Shown one piece after another: positions 25,384-33,656 of a stretch of 64,000 bases of DNA. Every line of letters starts with the position of its first letter. The first letter of the stretch is position 1. The notes below the pieces were generated by a model, which ran no database searches, was not told the origin of the DNA, and saw only the letters and a program-made list of their open reading frames with translations. This stretch comes from an uncultured Bacteroidales bacterium. GTDB lineage: Bacteria; Bacteroidota; Bacteroidia; Bacteroidales; UBA932. The stretch covers positions 124,001-188,000 of the forward strand of contig CAKVAS010000001.1 of the NCBI GenBank assembly GCA_934725015.1, in the 5' to 3' direction. Both the position numbers and the translations under genes were made by a program.

Positions 25384-27411
25384 CTATCTCTGCGCTCCGT
25401 ACTGAGTGTAGCCGGACTTCATCTTGAACGCGCCGGTCGTCAGGTCGAAGGACTCGAACGGTTCGGTCTTGGTCTCGCCTGTGTTGTTAACCCAAGTGAT
25501 TGAATATCTCCAATACGACTGATCTTCATAGTCTTTAGGAGCATTCCAGGAGCAGAACGCTATTTGATGGTGGTCACTCCAGTTTCCGGACGCCGCATTT
25601 GCTGATTTCACCTTGGCTTCAGCCCAGGTCTCGCTCTTGATTTTCAATACCGAGAAGAAACGGTCAGTTGAAGTCGCCTCAGAAGTGTAGAACATATTGT
25701 TCTTGACACTGAAATTGCTGCTTGGAATCTTGTCCGCAGTGACGAGACCGAGACTGAAGCGAGCGAAACGCCCTGCATTGGCAGCGTCATTCGGAACCCC
25801 CGTGTAAACATTATACAAGGTGTTGTTTTCGAGCACCAGCGTACTGAACGGCCAGACTCCTGACCCACCATCATATCCGGCAACAAGGAAAAACAGTTTG
25901 TGTCCCTCATTGCTCCAGATGACATTATTCTTTGCAATCAGGCTAAGCTCGGAAAAACTTGAATCCCAACTGCTGTTCCAAGTGTTGAAAAAGGCGTTAT
26001 CGCTTGCCGTGACACAAATGTCGCTGTTCACAACCGTAAGACCGGCAACAGTTCCCCTGTTACCATTATTATTGTCGCATTTGAGGAAACTCTTGTTCAA
26101 AGTCACGAAGCAGTCATCTATCACCACCGTGCCTTTCTCGTTAGGAGTACGTTCAGTCGTACCCATAAGAAATTCACTGCCGGAAGTTGATTCAATCGCC
26201 ATATTCTTGAATGCGACCACATGGTGTTCGCGAGTCTCATCTCCACGAGTATATGAACCGACAAGGCTGATTTTTGACCTTTCTCCGACAGTATTTCCGA
26301 CGACAATGACGGAACCGTCATGGTAACCGGCTACAGAAACTGATGCATCAGAGTCTATGAACCAGACTCCAGAGCCTCTGACCACTACATTTGTCTTATC
26401 CTTAGTCACATGAGTGACAGTCAAAGGATACTCCGCCTTGTTGTAGGTCTTGCCGCCGATTTCGAGGTCGTAGCCGGCCTGCCAGAGGTCGTATGGGGTC
26501 ATCTGATGGTCTTCGAGCTTGCCGAAGTCCCAAAGCTTGCCGGCCGTCGTCGTGAAGGACTTGTCATACTTCGAGGCGAAGAGGACTTTGCCGGAAGCGT
26601 CGTATGCCGTCATCGTGAATCCCTTGGACAGGGTTACGCCGGGAGCAAGCGCGATGTAGCAGTCCGTGTTCGGAGCTGCGACATTGGCCTTAGCAACAGG
26701 GAAACAATTCGTCTCTGGCTGGTATGACGTGAGGCTCACTGCGCCGGTACTGTAGTTTCCGACCAGCATTCCGATGACATTCTCACCATTGTTGCCCTTG
26801 AACTCCACGGAAGAAACGCCCGTCGTCTCTGTCTGAAACTTGAGAAGCGTCAGCATATTCCTGAAGGACAGCTTCCTGTCGCTGCCGCAGCTGGCAAACG
26901 CAGCGTGAGGAATCCTCCCGGCGGCAATTTCGATGAAATCATACCCATCTTTTTTTGCATTTGTGTAAACTTTCGATGGCCATTCAAAATAGCTCAACGT
27001 GTTCTTGTCGCTGAAATAAGCCAGATAAGTCTCCGCATCAGCCGGAACAATCTTTGACTCGAAAGTTGCCGAGCCGTCGGCATTTATATTCTCAGCCTTG
27101 AGTGTAATGCGGTCAACGATGGTCTCCGTTTTTCCGTCAGTGCCCATCCTTTGTGCGGAAACGGCGACGACATCCCCCGCCGTGAACGACACCTTGGCCG
27201 TTCCCGCAGTCTCGTCAATGTCAATCGCCACCTTTGTCGCCGACGGTGACGCAGGAACCTCGTCGTCCTGAATGTACGCGGTGAAGGTCACTCCCTCACC
27301 CTCGGGTTCATTTCCTCCCGAAGGATTCGCCGTTTCAACAATTTCCTTGGCGCAGGCCACGGCCACAACGGCCGCAGCCGACATAATCATATATCTGAAT
27401 ACTCTTTTCAT
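25384..27411 (-). CDS. Surface lipoprotein: fimbrillin-like domain plus right-handed beta-helix (PUL 2)
   Basis: A 675-residue lipoprotein (lipobox VVAVAC near residue 20). Residues about 40-300 are fimbrillin-like (VTFTAYIQDDEVPAS, SFTAGDVVAVSAQR, FRNMLTLLKFQTET, CYIALAPGVTLSKGF). After a linker (LWQAGYDLEIGGKTYNKAEY) the C-terminal half is a parallel beta-helix rich in repeated KNNVIW, LENNTLYN and VKNNMFY rungs, and it ends GYTQYGAQR. Two other lipoproteins of this operon (33657 and 38839) have the same helix and the same type of GAQR/GASR end, matching the DUF4957/DUF5123-type proteins often found in Bacteroidota PULs. No catalytic residues are apparent, so a glycan-binding role is likely. 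The peptide gene at 27423 lies 11 nt upstream. Confidence 0.78.
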   Translation of the reverse strand: MKRVFRYMIMSAAAVVAVACAKEIVETANPSGGNEPEGEGVTFTAYIQDDEVPASPSATKVAIDIDETAGTAKVSFTAGDVVAVSAQRMGTDGKTETIVDRITLKAENINADGSATFESKIVPADAETYLAYFSDKNTLSYFEWPSKVYTNAKKDGYDFIEIAAGRIPHAAFASCGSDRKLSFRNMLTLLKFQTETTGVSSVEFKGNNGENVIGMLVGNYSTGAVSLTSYQPETNCFPVAKANVAAPNTDCYIALAPGVTLSKGFTMTAYDASGKVLFASKYDKSFTTTAGKLWDFGKLEDHQMTPYDLWQAGYDLEIGGKTYNKAEYPLTVTHVTKDKTNVVVRGSGVWFIDSDASVSVAGYHDGSVIVVGNTVGERSKISLVGSYTRGDETREHHVVAFKNMAIESTSGSEFLMGTTERTPNEKGTVVIDDCFVTLNKSFLKCDNNNGNRGTVAGLTVVNSDICVTASDNAFFNTWNSSWDSSFSELSLIAKNNVIWSNEGHKLFFLVAGYDGGSGVWPFSTLVLENNTLYNVYTGVPNDAANAGRFARFSLGLVTADKIPSSNFSVKNNMFYTSEATSTDRFFSVLKIKSETWAEAKVKSANAASGNWSDHHQIAFCSWNAPKDYEDQSYWRYSITWVNNTGETKTEPFESFDLTTGAFKMKSGYTQYGAQR

Positions 27412-27422
27412 GACAACATAGT

Positions 27423-27545
27423 TTACCAGGTGAATTTTTCATAGTCATAAGCCTCGTTTTCTGCCCCCCCCGACTGGGCGAAGCCCGCTTCCGTCCTCAG
27501 TTCATCGACGAGGAATTCCGGAGCAATGTAGTTTTCTTTTTTCAT
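27423..27545 (-). CDS. Small peptide gene with GFAQSG motif, 40 residues
   Basis: From the ATG at 27545 the product has 40 residues: MKKENYIAPEF at the start, EAGFAQSGG at about 19-27, and KFTW at the end. It is the second member of the pair described at 7311-7463. Shared features are the MKK start, Y.AP, the acidic residue before GFAQSG and a C-terminal Trp. The Ser-Gly-Gly codons contain eight consecutive G (plus-strand C tract 27464-27471); loss or gain of one base would change the last 13 residues. The gene is 58 nt downstream of the SusE-like lipoprotein gene and 11 nt upstream of the fimbrillin/beta-helix lipoprotein. No function can be assigned. Confidence 0.65.
   Translation of the reverse strand: MKKENYIAPEFLVDELRTEAGFAQSGGAENEAYDYEKFTW
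27464..27471. repeat. Eight-base C tract (G on coding strand) inside a peptide gene
   Basis: Eight consecutive C on the plus strand, coding for Gly-Gly in the GFAQSGG segment of the 40-residue peptide. Confidence 0.9.
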
Positions 27546-27603
27546 AATCGTTGATTCATTTATGTGGTTAATGATTTTGATGCTTCTTTCCGCGGGACAC
27601 CCG

Positions 27604-28668
27604 TCATTCCTTGAAGACAGGGTCGTCCGCCACGATGACCGTCACCTCCTTGACGCTCTCGGAATGTCCCTGGTAGTTGTCGTTCACACCGTGGAACACG
27701 GCCTTGTAGGTACCCGGCTCGCTGTAGGTGTACTCATAGTCATAGATGGGGTTCATCATGTTCTTGATGTGCTTTCCGCTGTCCTTGACGACCGAGTTCA
27801 GAGGCATGATTCGGGAGAATATCCACACGTCTATCTCGTACGGCAGGAAATGAGGATTCGTGCCCTCACAGAATATGGTGTAGCGGCTGTTGTCGAAATG
27901 GCAGGTGGCCACGGATGTCGTGTCCCCTCTCCGCAGCGGGTTCTTCCCGAGGTATGGAGGATCCTGCTCATTCATCACGATGTGGTTCAGCTCGATGTCG
28001 GAGAGGTCCGTCACGACTTTCTCGCCCCCGCTGTGGGTCATCACTATGTTTCCGTTGATGTAGTAGGTGGCCTGGTTGCGGGTGAAGTTCAGCGTGTTAG
28101 GATGCCAGTGGATTGCCAGGCAGAAATCGTCCTTATAATCAGTGATGTCATAGCTGTGCTTATATATCGTTTCACGAATCGCATGGATGTCGTCGAACTC
28201 CAGCTTCTGCCACCCTTCCATTTCTCCGTCCGCCGTCATGCCCTCAACCATTTTCTTCACTGTCTCCCTGTCCGCCTTTCCGTTCGCTTCCAAGTCCCCC
28301 TCTGTGCCGAGAAGTCCGGGGAACGTCTTTGAGACATAGACATCAAGGCAGCTTCTCTGCCCCTGCCAGCCCCAGTTCATCATATATTCCATGTTCAACG
28401 TGACATTCGTCACATCCTCCATAGGAACTGACGTCCGGTCGCGGTAGCGGAACTCATGTCCCTTCTCTCCGCTGTAGAAAACCATATAGTCCGCATCGCC
28501 GGAGAACTTGAAGTGAACCGGCTGCCCGGGACGATAGACATTGTCCCCGTCGAGGCTGACGGAGAAATCCACCGGAGTCACGATGTTCTGCTGGGAGCAG
28601 GAAGCAAGCGCGGCGCATCCCAGCAGGACAAGAATTGTATTTTGTAATGTATTCATTTTCATAATCAT
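27604..28668 (-). CDS. SusE-like surface lipoprotein, DUF5017 type (PUL 2)
   Basis: A 354-residue lipoprotein (lipobox ALASC at about residue 24). After the anchor it reads VDFSVSLDGDNVYRPGQPVHFKFSGDA, then YMVFYSGEKGHEFRYRDR, a PKD/Ig-like fold typical of DUF5017 proteins that follow susD genes. Later there are beta-rich segments such as FCLAIHWHPNTLNFTRNQAT and a final Ig-like strand pattern YEYTYSEPGTYKAVFHGVND. It is 3 nt after the susD stop, so it occupies the SusE/SusF position and probably binds glycan at the surface. ATG codons at 28668, 28662 and 28656 are all possible; the choice hardly alters the signal peptide. Confidence 0.75.
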   Translation of the reverse strand: MIMKMNTLQNTILVLLGCAALASCSQQNIVTPVDFSVSLDGDNVYRPGQPVHFKFSGDADYMVFYSGEKGHEFRYRDRTSVPMEDVTNVTLNMEYMMNWGWQGQRSCLDVYVSKTFPGLLGTEGDLEANGKADRETVKKMVEGMTADGEMEGWQKLEFDDIHAIRETIYKHSYDITDYKDDFCLAIHWHPNTLNFTRNQATYYINGNIVMTHSGGEKVVTDLSDIELNHIVMNEQDPPYLGKNPLRRGDTTSVATCHFDNSRYTIFCEGTNPHFLPYEIDVWIFSRIMPLNSVVKDSGKHIKNMMNPIYDYEYTYSEPGTYKAVFHGVNDNYQGHSESVKEVTVIVADDPVFKE

Positions 28669-28671
28669 GGT

Positions 28672-30423
28672 TTACCAAAGAGGATTTTGCTTCAGTTCAG
28701 TGTTTACCGCCAGTTCGAGGGACGGAATCGGCAGACAGTTGTTCTTTTCTCCGAGACGATCGACAAGCGTGACATAGTTCTTTGCCGTCGATGTCCCCCA
28801 TTTGGAGTCAGTCACGGCCAGGGAGGCGACCTCGTTCATCGAATCGAGGTAGATTCCCCAGCGGAGAAGATCGAACTTGCGAAGGCCCTCGAAGCAGAGC
28901 TCGCGTGCGCGTTCGTTGCGGATGAACTGACGGAATTTTTCCAATGTAGAGTACTTCGCGAACGGCTCAGTGGCGACTCCGGCCCTGTCACGGATAGGGA
29001 GAATCACGTTATACAGTTCCTCCGAAGGGGCACCGTTATATTCGCACATGGCCTCCGCATACATCAACAGGACATCGGAGTAACGAAGCAGCGGGACATT
29101 GATTCCGCACCAGATGCACTTGAAGTTCTTCCTTCCCTCGTATTGGACTTCACGGCGGAACTTGCCGCAATAGCGGCTGCCCGGGTTGTAGGTCGGGTCC
29201 TCATTTGTCGAGTTCCTGTTCGCAATCTGTGCGCCCGAGGTGTAGTAAGGGGTCTTGTCTATCCCTGCCACGAGCTTGCGGGTGTCGTTAGGGTCGCCGC
29301 CGTAAGGATAGAGCCAGCCCTCCTCACCGGTGCCGTTGTAGTGGTACGGCGGAAGCGTCCATTCCTGACGCTTGTCTGTAACATAGGACAGGTTCTTCTC
29401 AAGTCTCACACGGTCTTCCTTCATGTAGATGTCCCACAGCCTTATCGTGTTGCAGAACAGTCCGTATGCGAAGTTGGCGTTCATGTCGGAGTAGTTCGTT
29501 CCCGAGTTGGAACTGCGCAGGCCGTTCAGTTCGCCCCAGCGGCTGTTGCCGTAGTAGTCCGGAGAGGAACGGTCTCCGAGGAAGTCGGCCTCCCACATGG
29601 ACTCGTGGTATTCCTTGTCGTACTTGTCTCCGATCATGTTGATGAACACCTGACTGTAGTCCGGGTTCAGCTGATGCTTGCCGCTTTCGATGACCATCTT
29701 CGCGTAGTCGGCGGCCTTGCCGAAGTATTCATGCTTCTGAGCCTCGGTAGTGCCGCTGACGGCCTCGCCGGCCATGTAGAGATAGACCCTGGCGAGTATG
29801 CCTTCGACGGTGGTCTTGGTCACGTCGGACGGTGCGTATGTCAGGTCGTCGGTGATGGTCTCAAGGCATTTCTCCATCTCGGAAGCCGCGAACTGCATCA
29901 CCTCAAGCTGAGGAGTGGCCGGGCACTTCACGTCGCTGTAGGAGTCAATGGCCCTCAAACGGAGAGGGACATTGATGTAGTTCTGCGCGAGGATGAAGTA
30001 GTAGTATGCGCGCAGGAACCTCGCCTGAGCCTCCATCTTCCCTTCCGGGTCGAAGTCAGTTCCCTCGATGTTTTCGAGAAAAGCGTTGGCGTTGCGCACT
30101 CCCTTGTAGAGCCATGTCCAGGTCTGATAGACGTCGTCCGAATTGGCGTCAATCTCGAAGCACGCGCCCTTCATAGTGGAGTTGGTCGTGGACATGTACT
30201 GCACGATGTCGCTGTTGTAGTTCAGGTCCAGAATGAGGTTGCAGCCGTAGAGCTGCCAGCTGTTCAGGACTCCATAGACTCCGTTGAGAGCCAGCTGCGC
30301 CTGTGAGGAGGAGGTGTAGAAGGTCTCCTCCGTGATGATGTTCGGCTTCACGTCCAGAAGGTTGCAGCCTCCGAGAAGCAGAGCGGCCGAAAATCCGACA
30401 AATATGTTTCTTATCCTTTTCAT
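28672..30423 (-). CDS. SusD/RagB family glycan-binding lipoprotein (PUL 2)
   Basis: A 583-residue lipoprotein (lipobox LLGGC near residue 19). It has the family landmarks LLDVKPNIITEETFYTSSSQ, AQLALNGVYGVLNSWQLYG, ARFLRAYYYFILAQNYINVPL, VEGILARVYLYMAGEAV, and the C-terminal core YSDVLLMYAEAMCEYNG with FRQFIRNERARELCFEGLRKFDLLRWG. It sits 13 nt after susC and is followed by the SusE-like gene. It would bind the target glycan over the SusC pore. The sequence differs strongly from the PUL 1 SusD, in line with a different substrate. Confidence 0.96.
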   Translation of the reverse strand: MKRIRNIFVGFSAALLLGGCNLLDVKPNIITEETFYTSSSQAQLALNGVYGVLNSWQLYGCNLILDLNYNSDIVQYMSTTNSTMKGACFEIDANSDDVYQTWTWLYKGVRNANAFLENIEGTDFDPEGKMEAQARFLRAYYYFILAQNYINVPLRLRAIDSYSDVKCPATPQLEVMQFAASEMEKCLETITDDLTYAPSDVTKTTVEGILARVYLYMAGEAVSGTTEAQKHEYFGKAADYAKMVIESGKHQLNPDYSQVFINMIGDKYDKEYHESMWEADFLGDRSSPDYYGNSRWGELNGLRSSNSGTNYSDMNANFAYGLFCNTIRLWDIYMKEDRVRLEKNLSYVTDKRQEWTLPPYHYNGTGEEGWLYPYGGDPNDTRKLVAGIDKTPYYTSGAQIANRNSTNEDPTYNPGSRYCGKFRREVQYEGRKNFKCIWCGINVPLLRYSDVLLMYAEAMCEYNGAPSEELYNVILPIRDRAGVATEPFAKYSTLEKFRQFIRNERARELCFEGLRKFDLLRWGIYLDSMNEVASLAVTDSKWGTSTAKNYVTLVDRLGEKNNCLPIPSLELAVNTELKQNPLW

Positions 30424-30436
30424 AAACGTGTCCTCC

Positions 30437-33400
30437 TTAGAATGTGAGTGAGATTCCTCCCGTGATTGTCCTTGCGCGCGGATATGCCGACCAGTCGAAA
30501 CCCGGCGTCAGCACCGAGTTTCTCGTCGAAACCTCAGGATCCGGGCCGGAATAGTTCGTGATGGTGAACAGGTTGTCGCCCGTGAGATAGACGCGCAGTG
30601 AGGAAATCTTCACCTTTTTGAGAAGCTTGTCCGGAATCGTGTATCCGAGCGTGAGGGTCTTCATACGAAGGAAAGAACCGTCCTCGACAACACGCGACGA
30701 GTAGTATTCCATGCCCCTCGCCCCGGAGCGCGGGATGTCGCTCTGCGGGTTGCGCTCCAGCGACCAGGCATTGCGCATGGTTCCGAACTGGTTGAGCTGC
30801 GAGCCGTCGTAGTACTCGAACATCAGGCGGTTGGCGTTGAGGATGTTGTTGCCATAGCTCCAGTTGAAGAAGACACTGAGGTCAAAGCCGTAGAAATTGA
30901 AGGTATTGTTCCATCCTCCGGTGTGCAGCGGCTGTCCCACTCCGATGACGGTCCTGTCGGCGTCGTTGATGATGCCGTCGCCGTTCACGTCCTCGTATTT
31001 CGGGTCACCCGGCCTGACGGAACTTCTGGTCATGCTCTCAAGGTAAGGGATTCCCTCCTTGAGGAGAGTTCCGTTGGTGAACTCGTCGTACTTGTAGGTT
31101 CCGAGGTAGCGGTAGCCGTACATGAGACCGGTCGGCATCCCGACCTTGGTGACATACGGGGTCTGCGACGAGTAGCGGTCATTCCAGTAAACCGTGGAGA
31201 TGAGCGTCGTCTGGTTCATCGAGAGTCCTGTCACGGTGTTGTTGTTCATTCCGAAATTGAAGGTGGATGTCCATGTGAAGTTCTTAGCGCGTACAGGGAC
31301 GACATTTATTGAGAGCTCAAGTCCCCTGTTGCGTATAGAACCTACATTGATCATGGCGTTCTCATATCCGGAAGAGGAAGGCATCGTCGCCTGAAGAAGC
31401 AGGTCGCGGGTGTTCTTCTGATAGATGTCCGCAGTGATGGAGATTCTGTTGTCGAGGAACGCGAGGTCGAGTCCGAGGTCAAGCTGCTCGGTGGTCTCCC
31501 AGCGCAGGTCCTCGTTAGGCATATTGTAGCGGAAATATCCGGAGACAGTCTGCCCGTCGCGGACATAGTCCTGATTGTTGTTGTTTCCCGGAAGGGAAAG
31601 GAAGCGCGTGTAGTAGTCGTAAGGGGTCGATGTCCTGTTGTTTCCGGTCTCTCCCCATGAGAAACGGATCTTTCCGTTGTTCCACCAGCTCAGACCCTTC
31701 ATCCAGTCCTCGTTCGTGAATGTCCACGCGACGCTGGCCGAAGGGAAGAATCCCCAGCGGTTGCTCTTAGGGAACTTTGAGGAGCCGTCCGCACGGAACG
31801 ATGCGGTCACGTAGTACTTGTGCTTGTAGTTATAGTTCACGCGGGCAAGTCCGGAAGCGAGCATCCACTGCCACTTGTACGGCTCTATCGCCTGATACTC
31901 ACCGGTGTTCATTCCCTCAAGCCCGAGCTGCTCGGACTGTATGTGGTGCGCCCCGACTCCCTGATGGGTCGTGGTCTCGCCCTGAAAAGTGACTCCGACG
32001 AGTGCCTGGAAATGATGGTCGAGGCCGAATGTCCTGTCGAAATTGAGGGTGTTCTCGTTCAGCCAAGTCTGCGTCTCGTCCCAAAGAATCTGGGCATTAG
32101 GACCGTAGCCGAGCGGAAATGCAGGGTGTCCGGTCATGGTATTGGAGCCGTTGAACTGCTCGTTGCGGCTCTTGGAGAGCGTGTAGCCTCCGGAGATGCG
32201 GAGCCTGAGTCCCTTGATTATCTCATAGTTGAGCGCAGCGCTTCCGTTGAGGTAGTCCCTCACGACCTTGCGGTACTGATTGCGCACATTAGCCGCCGGG
32301 TTGAAGCGGAAGGCGTCAGGATTGGATATTTCCTCATCCACAAGTTCGTTCACGAAGGCGTCGTTGATCGGGCCGAAACGCAGCGGACGGACAGGACGGA
32401 ATCCCCACACAGAGTAGAGAAGGTACGAAGAAACGGTCGTCGCCTGGTTCGACGAGGCCGGCTGGGTTCCGTTTGTCGTCGCACGGGAGAAGCTCCCTAT
32501 CACGTCGAGACTTACCTTTTCCCCGAAGTTCTGTGTGAAGTTCACCTTGCCCGAGTATCTCTGGAAATCCGAGGCCACGAGAATACCGTTCTGGTCGAGG
32601 GCGCTGAAGCTGACATTGTAGAGATTGTCTGCCTTCGCGCTTCCTCCGCTCACCGAGACATTGTAGTTCTGGGAGAACGAGGTTCTATAGACCTGATCCT
32701 GCCAATCGACGTATGGCTGTGTTTCATAATCCTTCAGCGAATAGTAGTCGTAGTCGTATGCTCCGGTGGCGTCATAGCCGGTAAAGTAGCCGGAATGTGA
32801 GCCGGTCGTGCCCTGGGCATATTCCTCATCGAGACGCACGAATTCATAGCCGTTGAGCAAATCCACCTTGTTGGCAATCTTCCCGCCCGTCCAGGACGCG
32901 GAGAAATTCACCTTTGGTTTTCCCTGCGAGCCGCGCTTCGTGGTTATCACGATGACGCCGTTAGCTCCCCGGGCTCCGTAAATTGCCGATGCGGATGCAT
33001 CCTTGAGCACATCGACGCTCTCGATGTCCGCCGGGCTGATTGACGACGCGAATGAGCTCTCGGTAGGGAATCCGTCTATGACATAGAGAGGGGCCGACGA
33101 CTGGGTGAGGGAGTTGTTTCCACGAATCACGATGTTGGCTTCGGCTCCGACCTGTCCGTCGGATGTGGTGACGACGACTCCGGCGACACGGCCGGCAAGA
33201 GCCTGGTCGAAGTTCATCGGAGTGGATTTTATGATTTCATCCATGTTCACCTTTCCGACGGAACCGGTGAGGTCACGCCTCGCCACGGAACCATATCCCA
33301 CGCTCACGACCTCGGCGGCCGTAAGCGTTTCGGCAGAATCATTCATCTTCACATCGATGACCGGACGGCCGCCGACCTTTTCCTCCACATCGGCGTAACC

Positions 33401-33637
33401 GAGGCATGAGATGACTATGGTCGCGTCCGAGGGCACGGAAATGGAATATTTTCCGTCCGCACCGGTCGCAGAGCCGTTGGACATATTGCCTTTCTCATAG
33501 ACAGTCGCGCCCGGCAGGGGTCCCGCGTTGTCGCTGACGGTTCCGCGCACGGTCACCCGGCCCGACTGTCCCCAAAGGGAGACAGCCAGGCAGAGCAGTG
33601 CGCAGACCATTATGGATATTCTTGTTAAAGCTTTCAT
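30437..33637 (-). CDS. SusC/RagA family TonB-linked outer-membrane transporter (PUL 2)
   Basis: A 1066-residue receptor: signal peptide (about 1-24), CarboxypepD_reg-like domain (VTVRGTVSDNAGPLPGATV), TonB-box-like strand TAAEVVSVGYGSVARRDLTG, plug domain with IVIRGNNSLTQSSAPLYVIDG and GANGVIVITTKRGSQGKP, and a beta-barrel ending TITGGISLTF. It imports glycan fragments made at the cell surface by the operon's enzymes. It lies 19 nt downstream of the DUF4988/beta-helix lipoprotein and 13 nt upstream of its susD. Compared with the PUL 1 SusC, the barrel loops share little sequence, so the two import different ligands. Confidence 0.97.
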   Translation of the reverse strand: MKALTRISIMVCALLCLAVSLWGQSGRVTVRGTVSDNAGPLPGATVYEKGNMSNGSATGADGKYSISVPSDATIVISCLGYADVEEKVGGRPVIDVKMNDSAETLTAAEVVSVGYGSVARRDLTGSVGKVNMDEIIKSTPMNFDQALAGRVAGVVVTTSDGQVGAEANIVIRGNNSLTQSSAPLYVIDGFPTESSFASSISPADIESVDVLKDASASAIYGARGANGVIVITTKRGSQGKPKVNFSASWTGGKIANKVDLLNGYEFVRLDEEYAQGTTGSHSGYFTGYDATGAYDYDYYSLKDYETQPYVDWQDQVYRTSFSQNYNVSVSGGSAKADNLYNVSFSALDQNGILVASDFQRYSGKVNFTQNFGEKVSLDVIGSFSRATTNGTQPASSNQATTVSSYLLYSVWGFRPVRPLRFGPINDAFVNELVDEEISNPDAFRFNPAANVRNQYRKVVRDYLNGSAALNYEIIKGLRLRISGGYTLSKSRNEQFNGSNTMTGHPAFPLGYGPNAQILWDETQTWLNENTLNFDRTFGLDHHFQALVGVTFQGETTTHQGVGAHHIQSEQLGLEGMNTGEYQAIEPYKWQWMLASGLARVNYNYKHKYYVTASFRADGSSKFPKSNRWGFFPSASVAWTFTNEDWMKGLSWWNNGKIRFSWGETGNNRTSTPYDYYTRFLSLPGNNNNQDYVRDGQTVSGYFRYNMPNEDLRWETTEQLDLGLDLAFLDNRISITADIYQKNTRDLLLQATMPSSSGYENAMINVGSIRNRGLELSINVVPVRAKNFTWTSTFNFGMNNNTVTGLSMNQTTLISTVYWNDRYSSQTPYVTKVGMPTGLMYGYRYLGTYKYDEFTNGTLLKEGIPYLESMTRSSVRPGDPKYEDVNGDGIINDADRTVIGVGQPLHTGGWNNTFNFYGFDLSVFFNWSYGNNILNANRLMFEYYDGSQLNQFGTMRNAWSLERNPQSDIPRSGARGMEYYSSRVVEDGSFLRMKTLTLGYTIPDKLLKKVKISSLRVYLTGDNLFTITNYSGPDPEVSTRNSVLTPGFDWSAYPRARTITGGISLTF

Positions 33638-33656
33638 TTTCTTCAGTTTTTACGGA

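Noticed and set aside
28687..30306. 539-codon open frame on the plus strand
   Set aside because: It is exactly antisense to the PUL 2 susD. The protein is Val/Arg/Leu-rich without motifs, as expected from the opposite strand of a GC-rich gene.
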